Notes under the pieces: generated by a model
Told to the model about the DNA's origin: nothing
The model's database searches: none
What the model saw: the letters and a program-made list of their open reading frames with translations, nothing else
Shown: piece after piece, positions 1 to 10,902 of the stretch
Layout: each line of letters opens with the position of its first letter
How positions within the stretch are numbered: position 1 is the first letter of the stretch
Assembly (NCBI GenBank): GCA_019787685.1
Contig: JAHNUO010000004.1
Span: 372,001 to 436,000 of the forward strand
DNA: 64,000 nt
Direction of reading: 5' to 3'
DNA from: Chiua virens
Lineage: Eukaryota; Basidiomycota; Agaricomycetes; Boletales; Boletaceae
Made by a program: the position numbers and the translations under genes

Positions 1-589
1 AGGAAAAAGGGATATGCTCCCATTAAAATGTAAGCCTCATGATTCTAGTGTTGCATTTAGTGATGATGAGGATACATCACACAGTGTGGGCACTTCCCTC
101 TCGGCAATGCCACAGACTTCAATGTCTGCTTCTTCTCTGAATTCAGGACATTGGGGATGACTTGATCCACTGGGCTGCATACCAGAATCTAATTCTGGCT
201 GGCCAATGCCATTTGTCATTACTGGCTCAAAAGACGATTTCCGAACAAATGAGGATGGCATGGATGTGGATGCATTCATTCTTCAAAATGTCCATTGCAA
301 CTCCAACACAATGGAGCAAAGGTAATTTTGTCTGGTTCTATTTGACCCACTGATCAGAATCTCGTATGCAAATACCAGATTAGCCCATGCATCCTTGCGT
401 TCCAACGCATATATCCCCTGTCACAACGGCTCAACTGCAAATAGCTTCAGAGAAGTCTGGTTCTCGATCTTCATCAAACAGTTCTGTGATAACAGTGAAT
501 TCACCAATGCTCATACAATGTCAGGTGGTTAGCTCTACATCACAGTGGCTCCCTGTCTCTCCATTGCATTCACATTCTAGACCTGTGGC
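1..589. other. CpG-poor non-genic stretch at left edge
   Basis: No intact reading frame is supported. The stretch is poor in CG dinucleotides and rich in TG/CA compared with the genes further right, as expected for old methylated and deaminated DNA. Parts of the plus strand read as low-complexity Ser-rich peptide that could be the decayed N-terminal region of the kinase relic that follows. Confidence 0.5.
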
Positions 590-930
590 AAACAACAAGC
601 TGGAACACTCTGACAAAGAATTTGTTGAAATTAATTGAATTGGGAGTGGTGAATTTGGGAAAGTCCTCACAGTTCAATCCAGGAATGGATCTCCAAACAG
701 TGTACGGGCTGTCAAATGGTCAAAGCCAATGATTTGAAGGATCCCAGCACCAGTAGTATGTACTTTCGTTTGCCTGTTTAATATCTGCACAACTTATTCT
801 TACTGTCGCAGGTTGCATCTATGTGAGGTTGATGTCTTGCAGTACCTCTCCCGGGTGGCAAAGTGTTTCCCCGACTGGATGAAGCCAGGGTTTGGAAAGT
901 ATCTGCAGGACTTGAGTAATGTAAGTGGGA
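590..930 (+). pseudogene. Wee1-like protein kinase remnant
   Basis: A glycine-rich ATP loop can be read from about 638 (IGSGEFGKVLTVQSR), followed by RAVKWSKPM with the expected AxK lysine, then an in-frame TGA. After a short intron-like gap come VDVLQYLSR (about 830-857) and, in another frame, GKVFPRLDEARVWK (about 858-900). These match, in order, the N-lobe of fungal Wee1/Swe1 kinases, which phosphorylate the CDK inhibitory tyrosine. The roughly 40 residues that should separate the last two pieces are deleted and the C-lobe is absent, so no active kinase can be made. The relic lies in a CpG-poor stretch. Family assignment rests on motif memory; another kinase of similar N-lobe is possible. 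Confidence 0.6.
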
Positions 931-1599
931 CAGGTCGAAAAACTTCAGTCATTTAATTTCATATGCCGGTGGAATGTGGTGAAGTGGTGAATGACTACTG
1001 TACTTTGACTACTTAATCCGACTTGATCCGGTTTTCTAATTGTGACTCGAGAAAATCCTGAAGATGCTTGAGCAAAAATGCCTTAACTCTGCCTTAGCAG
1101 TCCCTTGTACTAGTTTAATCACTCTGGTCACTTTTTCTTGGCAACTAAGAGCACCAAGTCCAGATAAGGCCAGTGGGCCAATTGCTGATGTGACGCTCAG
1201 ATGAATACTCACGTGCACATGCATGATACCTCTACATGATGACATAATGTATGGTCTTGTCCCAGCTACTTTCCCTTTCGTGCCAGTCAAACCAACAATC
1301 CACGAGGCCTTCAAGTTCTTGAAGTACGCCATCCCCTCATTTGCAGACGACCTTGCCCATCCACTACCTGCCGCACAGCTACCCCCAACTTTATTGAAGG
1401 CTGGTTGCTAACTCCCCGGCCGAAACGCTGATCCGGCAGACAGTTGGTAATATGGCAGTCACGGGTATACCGCAACGCATGCCTCCCTGTCACCTCCATA
1501 CAGAAAGGGGCAGTATACTACTCGAGTGGCATAAATACGTACGTCTCCCTTCCATCTTTTGAGTATCTGGGTCATAATTTCAACCTTTCATCTTCTCTC
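931..1599. other. Intergenic region upstream of secreted-protein gene
   Basis: No gene is supported. A weak TATA-like CATAAATA lies near 1530, about 70 bases before the next start codon, and may serve that gene. Confidence 0.4.
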
Positions 1600-2129
1600 A
1601 TGTACTTTGTTTCCTTGCTTGTATTCGTGGCTGCCGTGTTAGCAGTTCCCCCTGGCGATCTCGAGTTTGACATTACCTTTCCAGGAGCAGGACAAATATT
1701 GGTAGCAAATGAGATCTATGACGCCGAGTGGTATGTGGACGCGTTCTTGCACGACCCATCCTCGAATTGCCTCCTTTGCAGGAAAATGCAGGATGGTACC
1801 GAAATACCCCCATTGGTCGATGGGTTGTACATCAGACGATGGAGCGAAAATGACCAACATGACCAAGGTATGTTCTCGCCCGCTTCACCCGGTATCGCCA
1901 TTGAGCAAGCTTGTAGTCTATTATCCGCTGGCTCGCAGTTTCAGTCTTCTTGATGACAAGGTTTCATTCGAAATCCCTTCGGCTCAATTCACCCCCGACA
2001 GTTATCAGCTTTATTGTGCGTCTACTCGTTTCCATGAATGTCATAACCCATAGCTAACTTTCTTTCTAAGTGAACATTAGTGACGGCAGAGGCAGCTTTA
2101 GCGCACCGTTCCAAGTTGTTTACAATTGA
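1600..2129 (+). CDS. Small secreted Kre9/Knh1-N-like protein, copy A
   Basis: Four exons (1600-1730, 1782-1867, 1917-2015, 2071-2129) give a 124-residue protein. Residues 1-16 form a signal peptide (MYFVSLLVFVAAVLAV). The mature part has the shape of the small immunoglobulin-like domain of the Ser-Thr-rich GPI-anchored / Kre9-Knh1 N-terminal family: a first strand ending FDITFPGAGQ, an xEW strand, a FEIPSAQFTPDSYQLY segment and the terminal SFSAPFQVVY. Such proteins act at the cell wall or outside it; there is no GPI-tail hydrophobic segment here, so it is probably freely secreted. The same intron positions and phases recur in the gene at 3907, showing a tandem duplication. Exact role is unknown. 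Confidence 0.7.
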
Positions 2130-3834
2130 CAGGACTCTGTCCACCTTTGTGCTCCCTTTCCTACCAGATTTCGCTCGTTATGCACGTCTTTACACCCATT
2201 AACCCTTGTTCCTACTTGTTAACGATCAAGGACCGGTACTAAATCACTCTCAATGTCTGGATCCCATGTATCTGTGGTTGAATTCCAAAGCGCACAGCTC
2301 ATACCTGCTTTGTCAATCAGTGAAACGTCTGCGTCGTGTCGTGAATCTCGTGATGAATATTGATGACAATCATGATCACCAAGCACACCCGCAATTAGTG
2401 GTCGAGAGCTCCCCTGTTTGCTTTGATCCGACCTTTTAGGTCTCATCAACAGCTCGGACAGAGCAGTGAACGATCTCACCGACGTTTCTACCGCCCCCGA
2501 CTCGCATTTAGCGCTCCCCGATTATACAAGCTCGGAATGTTTGGATCCCAGGCTGGACTTCTTCCAGGATCAAAAAATCGATCAAGATACGCAGAGAGCT
2601 GCAAAGCATGCTCGGTTGATCTCATAATCCGCCACGAAATTCGAAACCTCCGGGTCGGTGCGTGTTCACAGTGACCATTAGTGTGGACTCACTGGACTGG
2701 CTGACCGGTAATTCGTAGTCGTTCCGCCCGCCTCTTGACGCACGACGTGACTCATCTCGAGCAAGTAGCCACGGACCGACTCATGTAGCGCGGATGTACA
2801 CAAAGACTCGGATGGGCGTGCCAGTGGGTAGTATTATGACATTTTCTCACATACCCCTCGCCTTTCTTGCCAAGTGGAGGAGAGGTTCATATAAAGATAA
2901 AATTCACTGCCCACTGGGAGCCTGACCCGTAGTGTAACCTGGAGGTAGAAGCTGATTTTTCCATTTTCATCGTCCTTGATCTATAGCATTGTCCGACGTT
3001 GGTCCGACATCATGTCTCCAGTCTAGTTGGAGCTATTCGTGAATGGAGGCGTGCTAGGAAGATGGCACGTCTCTTAATCGAATAGCAGGCATGGTGGCGG
3101 ACGATCGAGAACCACCGGTGTGACAGGATTGCATCCGCGTATCAGCGAGTACAGTATGGTGAGTAAAAACGAAAATGATGCATTATTACTGTCGTTTTTA
3201 CGTGAGGCAGCACTGAACTCAACGAGCACGAAAAATGAGGAGGTCAAGGTAATGAGGTCACCGTACGAGACTCATTGGAGTTGAGATCATGACCAGTTTC
3301 GAAGAGTATCCGGCAATTGACCACGATTGCAACCGGACAGAAAGGTACAATGATAATTTGATATGACCGCTGCCGACTCGAAAGGTCAACTTGAACCGGT
3401 CGCCGGTCACGCGCTCCACGACTCACAGACTCTGAAGACACTCAGGCTGACGTGTCCACGCGCTCGGTCGCGAATCTCCTTTGGCGTGACGAAGCTTGTT
3501 CTTGTGTGTCACGCCATTAATATACAAAGGTGCAGTACTATTTTTTTGTACAGCTTGAGGCGCACCGTGACGTCGTCGGTCCTCGTGTCCTCGTGCGCCT
3601 CGTGGTGCGTGTTGTGCACGTGAGCATCCGTCTGGACGTCACTCTCTCGAGTTGACATCCTCCAGTAGCATGATGCGTTACAGGAGGGGTCACCGGGGTG
3701 GATTGCGCACATGTTGCATGTCGCGACGGTGAAGTTGGGACGGCGAGGGCATGCGTGCATGTGCCCGTGGTTTCAACTTGTCGGGTCCACTTCAGCTCAG
3801 CCGCCAGCTAGGAAATTTCATACTCAAGCGAGGG
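2130..3834. other. 1.7-kb spacer between the tandem secreted-protein genes
   Basis: No reading frame with family resemblance or a credible exon chain is visible. The 3' part is CpG-rich and probably holds the promoter of the downstream copy. Confidence 0.4.
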
Positions 3835-3842
3835 TATAAATA
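3835..3842 (+). promoter_or_regulatory. TATA box of secreted-protein copy B
   Basis: TATAAATA lies 65 bases upstream of the start codon at 3907, a normal spacing for a strongly regulated fungal gene. Confidence 0.6.
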
Positions 3843-3906
3843 GATGCATTTCCTCCTGCGGTTTTCAACATCCGAGTCTTCGAGTTCAAGTCTGCCAATT
3901 TCTACC

Positions 3907-4440
3907 ATGATTTTCAAGTCTTTCGTCTCCTTACTGCCTCTCTTGGCCGCCGTGTCAGCACAAACTCACGCGGTTCAATGGGTTTACCCACACAGCGGAT
4001 CACAGTTAGGAGCCAATTTGATTCATCATGCCCAATGGTACGTCGATGGGTTCTTGTATCACCCGCATCGAGTCCTCAAATCGTATCCCCTCACAGGACT
4101 GTCCTGGCCGGCAATCAAGTCGACACGGCCCTCGGGTTGTATATCGGACAACCCGGACAGGGGATAGCGACTTGTACGTTTTTCGCCTGCTTCACCCAGC
4201 ATCACCACCGAGCAAGCTCGTAGTTCTTCCAATGATGTATGATGTCAGTCTTGCACCTGGGGAGGCGTTGTTTCAAATCCCTGGGGTTAAATACACCCCC
4301 GGCACATATGTCCTTGCTCGTGCGTCTGCTCTTCCCATCATGATGAGTACCGCTTACCTGACTTTTTTGTCCCCTTTTAAGTGCTATTTGGATACGAGGA
4401 TTACGTTCTTAGCGACCCATTTGAGATTGTTTATGTTTGA
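3907..4440 (+). CDS. Small secreted Kre9/Knh1-N-like protein, copy B
   Basis: Exons 3907-4037, 4097-4173, 4224-4319 and 4382-4440 encode 120 residues. A signal peptide (MIFKSFVSLLPLLAAVSA) is followed by the same fold pattern as the copy at 1600: VQWVYPHSGSQLGA, HAQW, ALFQIPGVKYTPGTY and the final DPFEIVYV. Exon 1 (131 bases) and exon 4 (59 bases) have exactly the same lengths as in copy A and all intron phases agree, although the proteins have diverged widely. A TATA box lies 65 bases upstream. The protein is likely secreted to the wall or extracellular space. Function beyond the family resemblance is not known. Confidence 0.72.
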
Positions 4441-5323
4441 CAAGGTTTCTGTCCAGTCTTCATATTCCCTGTCCTATCGGAGTTCCTCCTCAGACAAGCC
4501 TTAAATTATATCGTAGTCACCTTTGTTCCTATTCGTTGACAATGGACACTAGTAAATAACTCTCACTGTTTGGATCCCGTTCTGTGTTTGGTTGAAAGTG
4601 CCCGGTTTTTACAACAAATCACTGCAGGAAACATGCAACGTGGGTGTCCACGAATCGTGGCCCATGTACACTAGTACCAGTGTTGCATCTTCACTGCTGA
4701 AACCAGCATGATGTCAAATGCCTTGGCTCAGCCTTCAAAAAATAGCAGTGGACGACGCACGTTTTTGCTGATCCCGAGTACTTGTTGCCCTCCAACTATG
4801 TCACATCTCAGGCTTCAACTCGAACCCCATCGATCGCCACTCTACTATGGCTGCGCTCGTGCCTCATTACACCACAATCCGACTCATGATTGAGAAAACC
4901 GCTCACCGAATTACCTAACAGCAAGCGACGACTCCGAGTCGGAGTGTCATACTTGCGGAGAAGTGGGTATGCCGCAAGAAAGCAGGATTGGCGTTCAAGT
5001 TGAGCGGAGGAAACCTGCGGCTCGCGGTGCGCAACTTTGCCTGCTAGATCAGTATTATGTAGCAGCACATTTGATCATATTGTGTGCGCTTTTCGACGAA
5101 GCGCGTGGCGTGGAAGTGTGCCCTTGGATCTGATGCATTCTGGACAAAACCCGCGCTATATTATAACGACCATCAAGGCGCTGAAACACTGCATCTTAAA
5201 TTACCGATACAATAACCTCCGTCCAGAAAGCACGAATGACAAGCTGCTGCTCGCGTCACGTCCATGGTATACGACGTAACAAGAAAAGAAGAAAACGAAA
5301 GACGTACACGTACAACACCCTAC
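4441..5323. other. Intergenic, no gene seen
   Basis: Only short overlapping frames in all directions and no recognisable motif. It lies between the 3' end of the secreted-protein gene and the convergent 3' end of the RasGEF gene, so it is terminator and spacer DNA. Confidence 0.45.
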
Positions 5324-8300
5324 TCAAAAGAAACCACTGTCGGACAACCACTTGGCCAGCTTTTCTTCGTCCTTTTCTCTCGGTTCTCTCTCCAGACTGA
5401 GCTTCCAAAATACCTCGCTGGCGTCGTGATCACCAAATTGGTTCAGCGCTTCGTCAATAAAGACGAGGACGGAGGGGAGAGGGTGGAAGTTATGAGGCTG
5501 GGCTTGCCACCGCTGGAGGTCCTGGATGACCTCCGATGCTTTTTGGCGTTTGCGGAAGTTGACGAGGTTTCCCGGAAGATGGTCCTTGCTTCCATCTTGA
5601 ATATGGGTGAGCGTAGTCAAGAACACGCCTGGAAGAGAGGATGCTCAGGGACACCATAATACTCGCATAGAGATAGATATACCAATAAACGGAACGCAAG
5701 GGGGGGCTAGAGCAGCCAACGTACTCCGATAGCTGTTGTAGTGCTTGTAGGAATTGATGAGCGCTTCGCACGTTTCCAGCTGCGACATGTATCTCGAGCT
5801 AACTTGTTCCAATGAACGCTTGAGGCGTTGTATTGGAGACGAATTTAATCCCGTAACAATCGCCACCATAGTGGAAAAGTTTTGGATAACCCGACAGCGC
5901 TACCAGAGAGCATGAGTATCGAAAATTATTTCGAAAGGAGATACTGACATCGGCAACAAGTATGAACTGCTTGATGACGGCAGCTCGGCGACGGGGATCA
6001 TCTTTACAGAGGATGGAATATGTGACCCAGTTCGCAATCTGTGAGAAGCTTAGACACGGAAGATTGAGTCAAGCTTTGAATCATACCCTATTGCTTCTAC
6101 GAATGAAGTTTGCGACACCGTCGTGGTACTCCGTACGAGATTGCTTTGACCGCTGGAAGCATTCCGACGGGCGGATCTTCAGATACAGCTGACTCTCGGT
6201 AATGGTTAACTGCCTTGCAAGTTCCAACGGATCTATGTCTAGCAATTCGATCCGCTTGGGAACGATAGGTGCGGGTGGAGGAACCGATGACTGGAGCGTT
6301 ACTTTCCTGACATTCCCTGCCTGCCATTGCGAGACGTTCAGTGAAATCTTCGTACAGGATTCTGAAAAGGGAAAGAAACGAACAGCTCGTTTGATTGCAG
6401 CCAGCAAAGGTCTTACGCCAGCAACTTTGAATACGTCGTCCCGAGAAGCAAACTGTGCCATCCGGTCGAGGATCCTCATATCTTCTTTGTCTACCAATTC
6501 TTCACCTTGAGCTATCAATTTCATTGTATTAATCACCCTAGATAATCGTCAATCTAGAAACCACTGAAAAGTAAATCAGGCTATACATACCGAATGCGTA
6601 TGATATTCTGTTTATTGTATCTCCATTCTTCAAGCTCCTTTGAATTCAAATTGGGAGGGGGTTGTATCCAGAAACGATCAACAAGCAGATTGAAAAGTTC
6701 GTCGAGTGTCATGAATGACTTAAATGTCATTAAAAATGCCCTGGTATAATTGCTATCTGTGGATGTGTGAACGCCTGAAAATGTTCCGCAAACGTCAACA
6801 ACCTACCTGCGTATTCGTGTGCGGTGAGTCGTTCAACAAGAGCCGGAACAGTTCCACCTCGGACAGTGCCGTCTGGGTCGATGAGCACCTCTTCAGGGTT
6901 ATAGTGTGGTCGAAGATACCAAGGTTTCGCTGAGGCGCCCATGGATATCAAATAGTGGGATGGTGCGTCGTCACCAAAGAATGCTTTGATCTTATCCGGT
7001 CGCTGAAGCGTACGCATTGTCTTCAAGCCTGACATTAAGTGTAAGAACAAAATGATGTTTCGCAAATATTGATAAAGAAAGACGCACGGTCATACTCTTG
7101 GGACGGAGTAAGTGTTCCCAACCCATCGCTGGGTATGCTGTGTGACGTTCCGCCGGCCGATACGGGGGTCGGTACAGCTGATTCCGACGATGGGGAGGGT
7201 GGTTCATCGACTGCTTCCTCCGCCTTCGAGGTCTTGTCAGATTCATCCGCCGTGACGTCACTTGCACTGTAATCGTCGTATACAGTTTCTAAAGCTTGAT
7301 TCGCCATAATTGCAGCAACGAGACTGCGCTGCGACATTCGCCACTCGAGTGGGCTCTGGTGACAACGTTCCAAAATAACAGTTTGTTCAGTGCCGACGCG
7401 CACCAGACCTTCGAGATTTTGGCGTGTAATATTGAGATTGAAGTCAAGGGATGAAGTCAAGGCTTCCAACGCGTCATATGTTGTGTCGCGACCTATCCAA
7501 CTTTCGCAAGGTTCGACCCGTCGTATCCGCTGTGTTGCAACAAGCAATGCGGCGCCGTCGTCGTAAATTGCCTGGATAGTCGCCTCAAACGAACGAACAA
7601 GCACACGAGCTTTCTCGACTACTCGCATATATTGCGCGCCATCCTCGAGCTCGGTCTGATCGACAGTCTCGATATCAACGTGCCTGGCAATGTGGATGTC
7701 ACCAAGGAAGAGAACAAGCGACGAGAGTTCCCTGAAAAGTTCTTGAGCAGAAGTGGTCACGACTTCGGCTGCAAAAGCAACCGATGTTAATTTCAAGGGT
7801 ACAACGGAGAACGAAAAAAGTCAAATACCAGGCCGAGTTGCTCTCACAAATTCCATGAGCGTGCTCAATCTCTCCTGAACCCTGGATACATGAATGACGA
7901 ATTCGTCGAATGTTGCCGCAGACAGGGTTTGTCGCGGCGCTTCTTCGTGATCCTCAATATCCACCCAACCGAAGCCTTTCCAGGTTCCAGCTGTCCCAGC
8001 ACCCGCCAAAACAGGGTCAGCATGCGGCGCAGTCATGTAACCATGCAAACGTTTTGGGCCGTGATCTCCTTGACTTCGAACCCCCTGCGCTATGGACACG
8101 AATTCGACGACCGAGCGCTCTAGTTCTTCGGCATCCGAGTTGAGTTGTGAAACATCGTCACCCGCGATCCACTGGACCATCGTTTAAGACCGCTTGTGCG
8201 GACAAAACAAATTTGGAGAGCGTGGCAACGGCACGACGTTGTGCAGGAATCAGGGGAGTCTGGGACTGCGTTGCTGGTGTCTGTATCGGGCTTGTGCTTC

Positions 8301-9361
8301 CCGCCAAGGTGTCGGAATGATGGACCGGAAACATACAAGAGGTCTCGAATAGCCGTGATTGCAGCGCACATTAAATTATCCACGATTTCCTCGTCTTCGG
8401 CGAGCTGCGGAATTCCGAACTGTTTCAGGTGGAGTATGACTGAATGTATGCATTGTCGTGCTCTTTGGAGAAGGTGGGATACAACGTCCGGGGTAGGAGG
8501 GGCTAGCGTTTGCTCTATGCTGGTTGTTGATCTCCGAGATGACTCTGGGGGCTGTGGTTCCTGGATGTCAGGCACATCGGGTAATTGAAAGAACTCCTTG
8601 AGGCGGGACGCCGGAGTATGATGGGCGCTTGAATTAGAGATGGATGGACGTCCCTCGGAAGAGATGCTTCGCTTGTGGTGGAAAGAAAGGCGCGAAGGGT
8701 CCGAAGCGCTGAAACTGCGTTGCCGCAGTTGCGAGGCCAGTGTATCGAAAAGAAAGCCGGGAACACGGTGCGAGTTACGAGTGGACGAGGCCAGGTCGGT
8801 ATGAGCGCGTGGACGGGCAGCAGCCATGCCTGTGTCGAGAGGGGAAGGGAGAGGTTTGGCGGGGTGTGTTTGAGGGATGTCGCTAACCTGGAATCCAGCG
8901 GGGGAGGAAGGTAAAGACAACGCATCATTTAACCTTAGCACATGCGACAGTTCGGTTTGGGTACCATCAGCGAGGTCCCGACCGAACTCAGTTGGGCCGG
9001 TTTCGGGAATGAAGCAGTCGAGAAGGTCGTTGTCGCCAGAGCGAGAGGTGGAAGACCGAAATCCTAAACTGACCAGGTCGTCGTCCACGCCGTCGTCCTC
9101 AGGGTCTCTCGGAAGGTCGCGGGAAAGCTTGCCAGTCAGGGTATTCGCATAGTAAATCTGGGCAGAATATTAATGTCAAGGGCGTTCATCCAGATCAACT
9201 CGGTACAGCACCTGTCCAGTCTCTGTGACCTGGGGAATCCAGAAATCCCTGGAAAGATCTGACTGATGCGTCCGTTTAGTTGCTGTAGGGATGGCGGGCA
9301 GACCTCTGATGCTGTTACGCACGGGGGTGGTGTGTCTGGTGTCGATGGAAGGTGCGGCCAT
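5324..9361 (-). CDS. Ras guanine-nucleotide exchange factor (Cdc25-like) with WW domain
   Basis: Read on the minus strand from the ATG at 9361. Exon 1 ends at 9212 and exon 2 starts at 9157; together they give a WW-like module, DFWIPQVTETGQ then YYANTLTGKLSRDLP, as in fungal RasGEFs. A long Ser/Pro-rich linker and a helical region follow. The REM (RasGEF N) domain lies near 7000-6600 (PWYLRPHYNPEEVLIDPDG, RGGTVPALVERLTAHEYA). The catalytic CDC25 domain lies near 6270-5330 (LLDIDPLELARQLTITE, LKIRPSEC, and the C-terminal QDLQRWQAQPHNFHPLPSV). The protein would load GTP on Ras at the membrane and feed cAMP or MAPK signalling. No SH3 domain precedes the WW region. Around 8155-8190 the frame appears to slip by one base between the exon ending VLNDGPVD and the one beginning DDVSQLNSDAEELE, so an indel is suspected. 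Exon boundaries elsewhere are partly inferred. Confidence 0.85.
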
Positions 9362-9541
9362 CGCTGTTGTCGACGACGAGCAGTTCAGCGTCAGGGACTC
9401 AGTGCGACATTGGCTGATCAGTCTTTGTGGTGGTCGTTGTCGTCGTCGCTCGCAGCACCGCCTAGTAACGCAATGCTAGTATGTCATCGCAGGCTGACTT
9501 TCCCACATCTATAATAATCAGCCCCTCGATCACTACCAGCC
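9362..9541. promoter_or_regulatory. Shared divergent promoter, RasGEF / vip1-like
   Basis: Only 180 bases separate the two start codons, so both promoters and 5' leaders must lie here. No TATA box is obvious on either side. Confidence 0.55.
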
Positions 9542-10675
9542 ATGTCCCAAGCCGTCATCGAGGTGCGTCTCGTCCCCGATGGCACAAAAATTACACTGAC
9601 GACACTCGACAGGTCTCTGGGTTCTCCCCATTCACTGGCGAAACAGACCTGCACGACTTTTTCAGGTACGAGGCGCTTTCTCGCCAATCTTGTGACCCCT
9701 TATTGATCGTAAATTCGCCCAGCTACTGTGGAAAGTGCGTATCGATCCAATCGAAAATACTTGACCTTCTCAAAGCGATGCAGGATCAAATCGATCGAGT
9801 TCAAGGACGATGAAGGCAAACCCAAGACCGCAGTCATCACGTTTGAAAAGCACAGTGCAGTTCAGACTGCGCTTATGGTAGGGATCCTCTTTCCATCACA
9901 CCATGCACCGACCCATATCATCTCAGTTGAACGGTGGCCCTCTTGATGGGAACACCATTACTGTCACCTCGAACGTCGAGCCCGCCGACAATCATGACAC
10001 CGAGGAACATCATCACCCTCAGGCTCACATTGATCAATCTGACAAGCCGCGAGCGGGAAGTAAGTACCCCAGCAACCTATCACATTCATCCGCCTGATCG
10101 CTTTTCCCGTAGTTGCTGCCGAGTACCTCGCCAAAGGCTACAAACTTTCCGATCACATCCTCCAGCGTGCTATTGAGATCGACAGTACGTTGTCCCGCAC
10201 TGTTGCGATTCAGAATTGAGAGGTGATTTGTATGCCACCCAGACAAGCAAGGCATTTCCAAGAAATTCTTGGCCTACATGTCTGGTCTCGACAAGTCCGT
10301 CGGCCAGCGTGCCCTTGGCCCTGATCAAACTGTTTCCGGCAAAGTCCATACCACCTTGAAGGAGGCGCATACACGTGTTAAGAGTATCGATGAACAAAAG
10401 GGATACACAAAGAGTGCTCATGGAGTATGTCTCGCATCCCTGTCTCCTCTCCTTGCTCACGCCTCAGCACGTTGTAGTACTACGCCAAGGCCCTTGCTTC
10501 GCCTCTCGGCCAGTCTGTCTTGGCTTTCTACACCAGCACTTCTAAACAAGTACGTGACATCCACGAAGAAGCCGTTCGCATCAAGGAACACAAGGTTACA
10601 CCTACACCAACTTCACCCCCTCCTCCAGAGCCGGCTGCCACGCCGTCGGCGCAGCACGCCGAACCTTCCAAATAA
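9542..10675 (+). CDS. vip1: Vip1-like RRM RNA-binding protein
   Basis: Eight exons (9542-9562, 9613-9665, 9723-9734, 9784-9877, 9927-10059, 10113-10184, 10243-10424, 10478-10675) give an intact 254-residue protein. The N-terminal RRM reads VSGFSPFTGETDLHDFF, then YCGKIKSIEF, then KTAVITFEKHSAVQTAL and LNGGPLDGNTITV. The rest is a helical region (AAEYLAKGYKLSDHILQRA, KKFLAYMSGLD, FYTSTSKQVRDIHEEA) ending in a Pro/Thr-rich tail. This architecture is that of the Schizosaccharomyces pombe vip1 family, cytosolic RNA-binding proteins of poorly known function. The third exon has only 12 bases and falls inside the RRM. A GTACGT at 10550 resembles a donor but the frame reads through it. Confidence 0.88.
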
Positions 10676-10902
10676 GCCACTCGTCGCCATCATCCTATGC
10701 AGCACCATCATAAACTTTTGTTCGGAGTCGTGTACTTGTATTATTCATCTTAGTCACAGAATCAGGAGAATGTAAATTATGCACCTTTCGTCAAAAAATA
10801 CACCATCACGTCTCTCGCCCTAGTTGCAAGCATCAAGCTCAGATAAACCATCTCCGCACGCGTTTGATATCTCCACGATCAGTGTGACACCACCTTCCTT
10901 TG

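Noticed and set aside
1868..1916. Apparent loss of a 3' splice site (CCCGG instead of CCCAG) in secreted-protein copy A
   Set aside because: The true acceptor in both copies is the later TGTAG/CGTAG, giving 49-50-base introns and intact frames, so the gene is not broken there.
8240..8400. Suspected frame break in RasGEF before IPAQRRAVATLSKFV
   Set aside because: An intron with donor GTTTCC joins RDLLY to TPLIPAQRR in frame, so no indel is needed at this spot.
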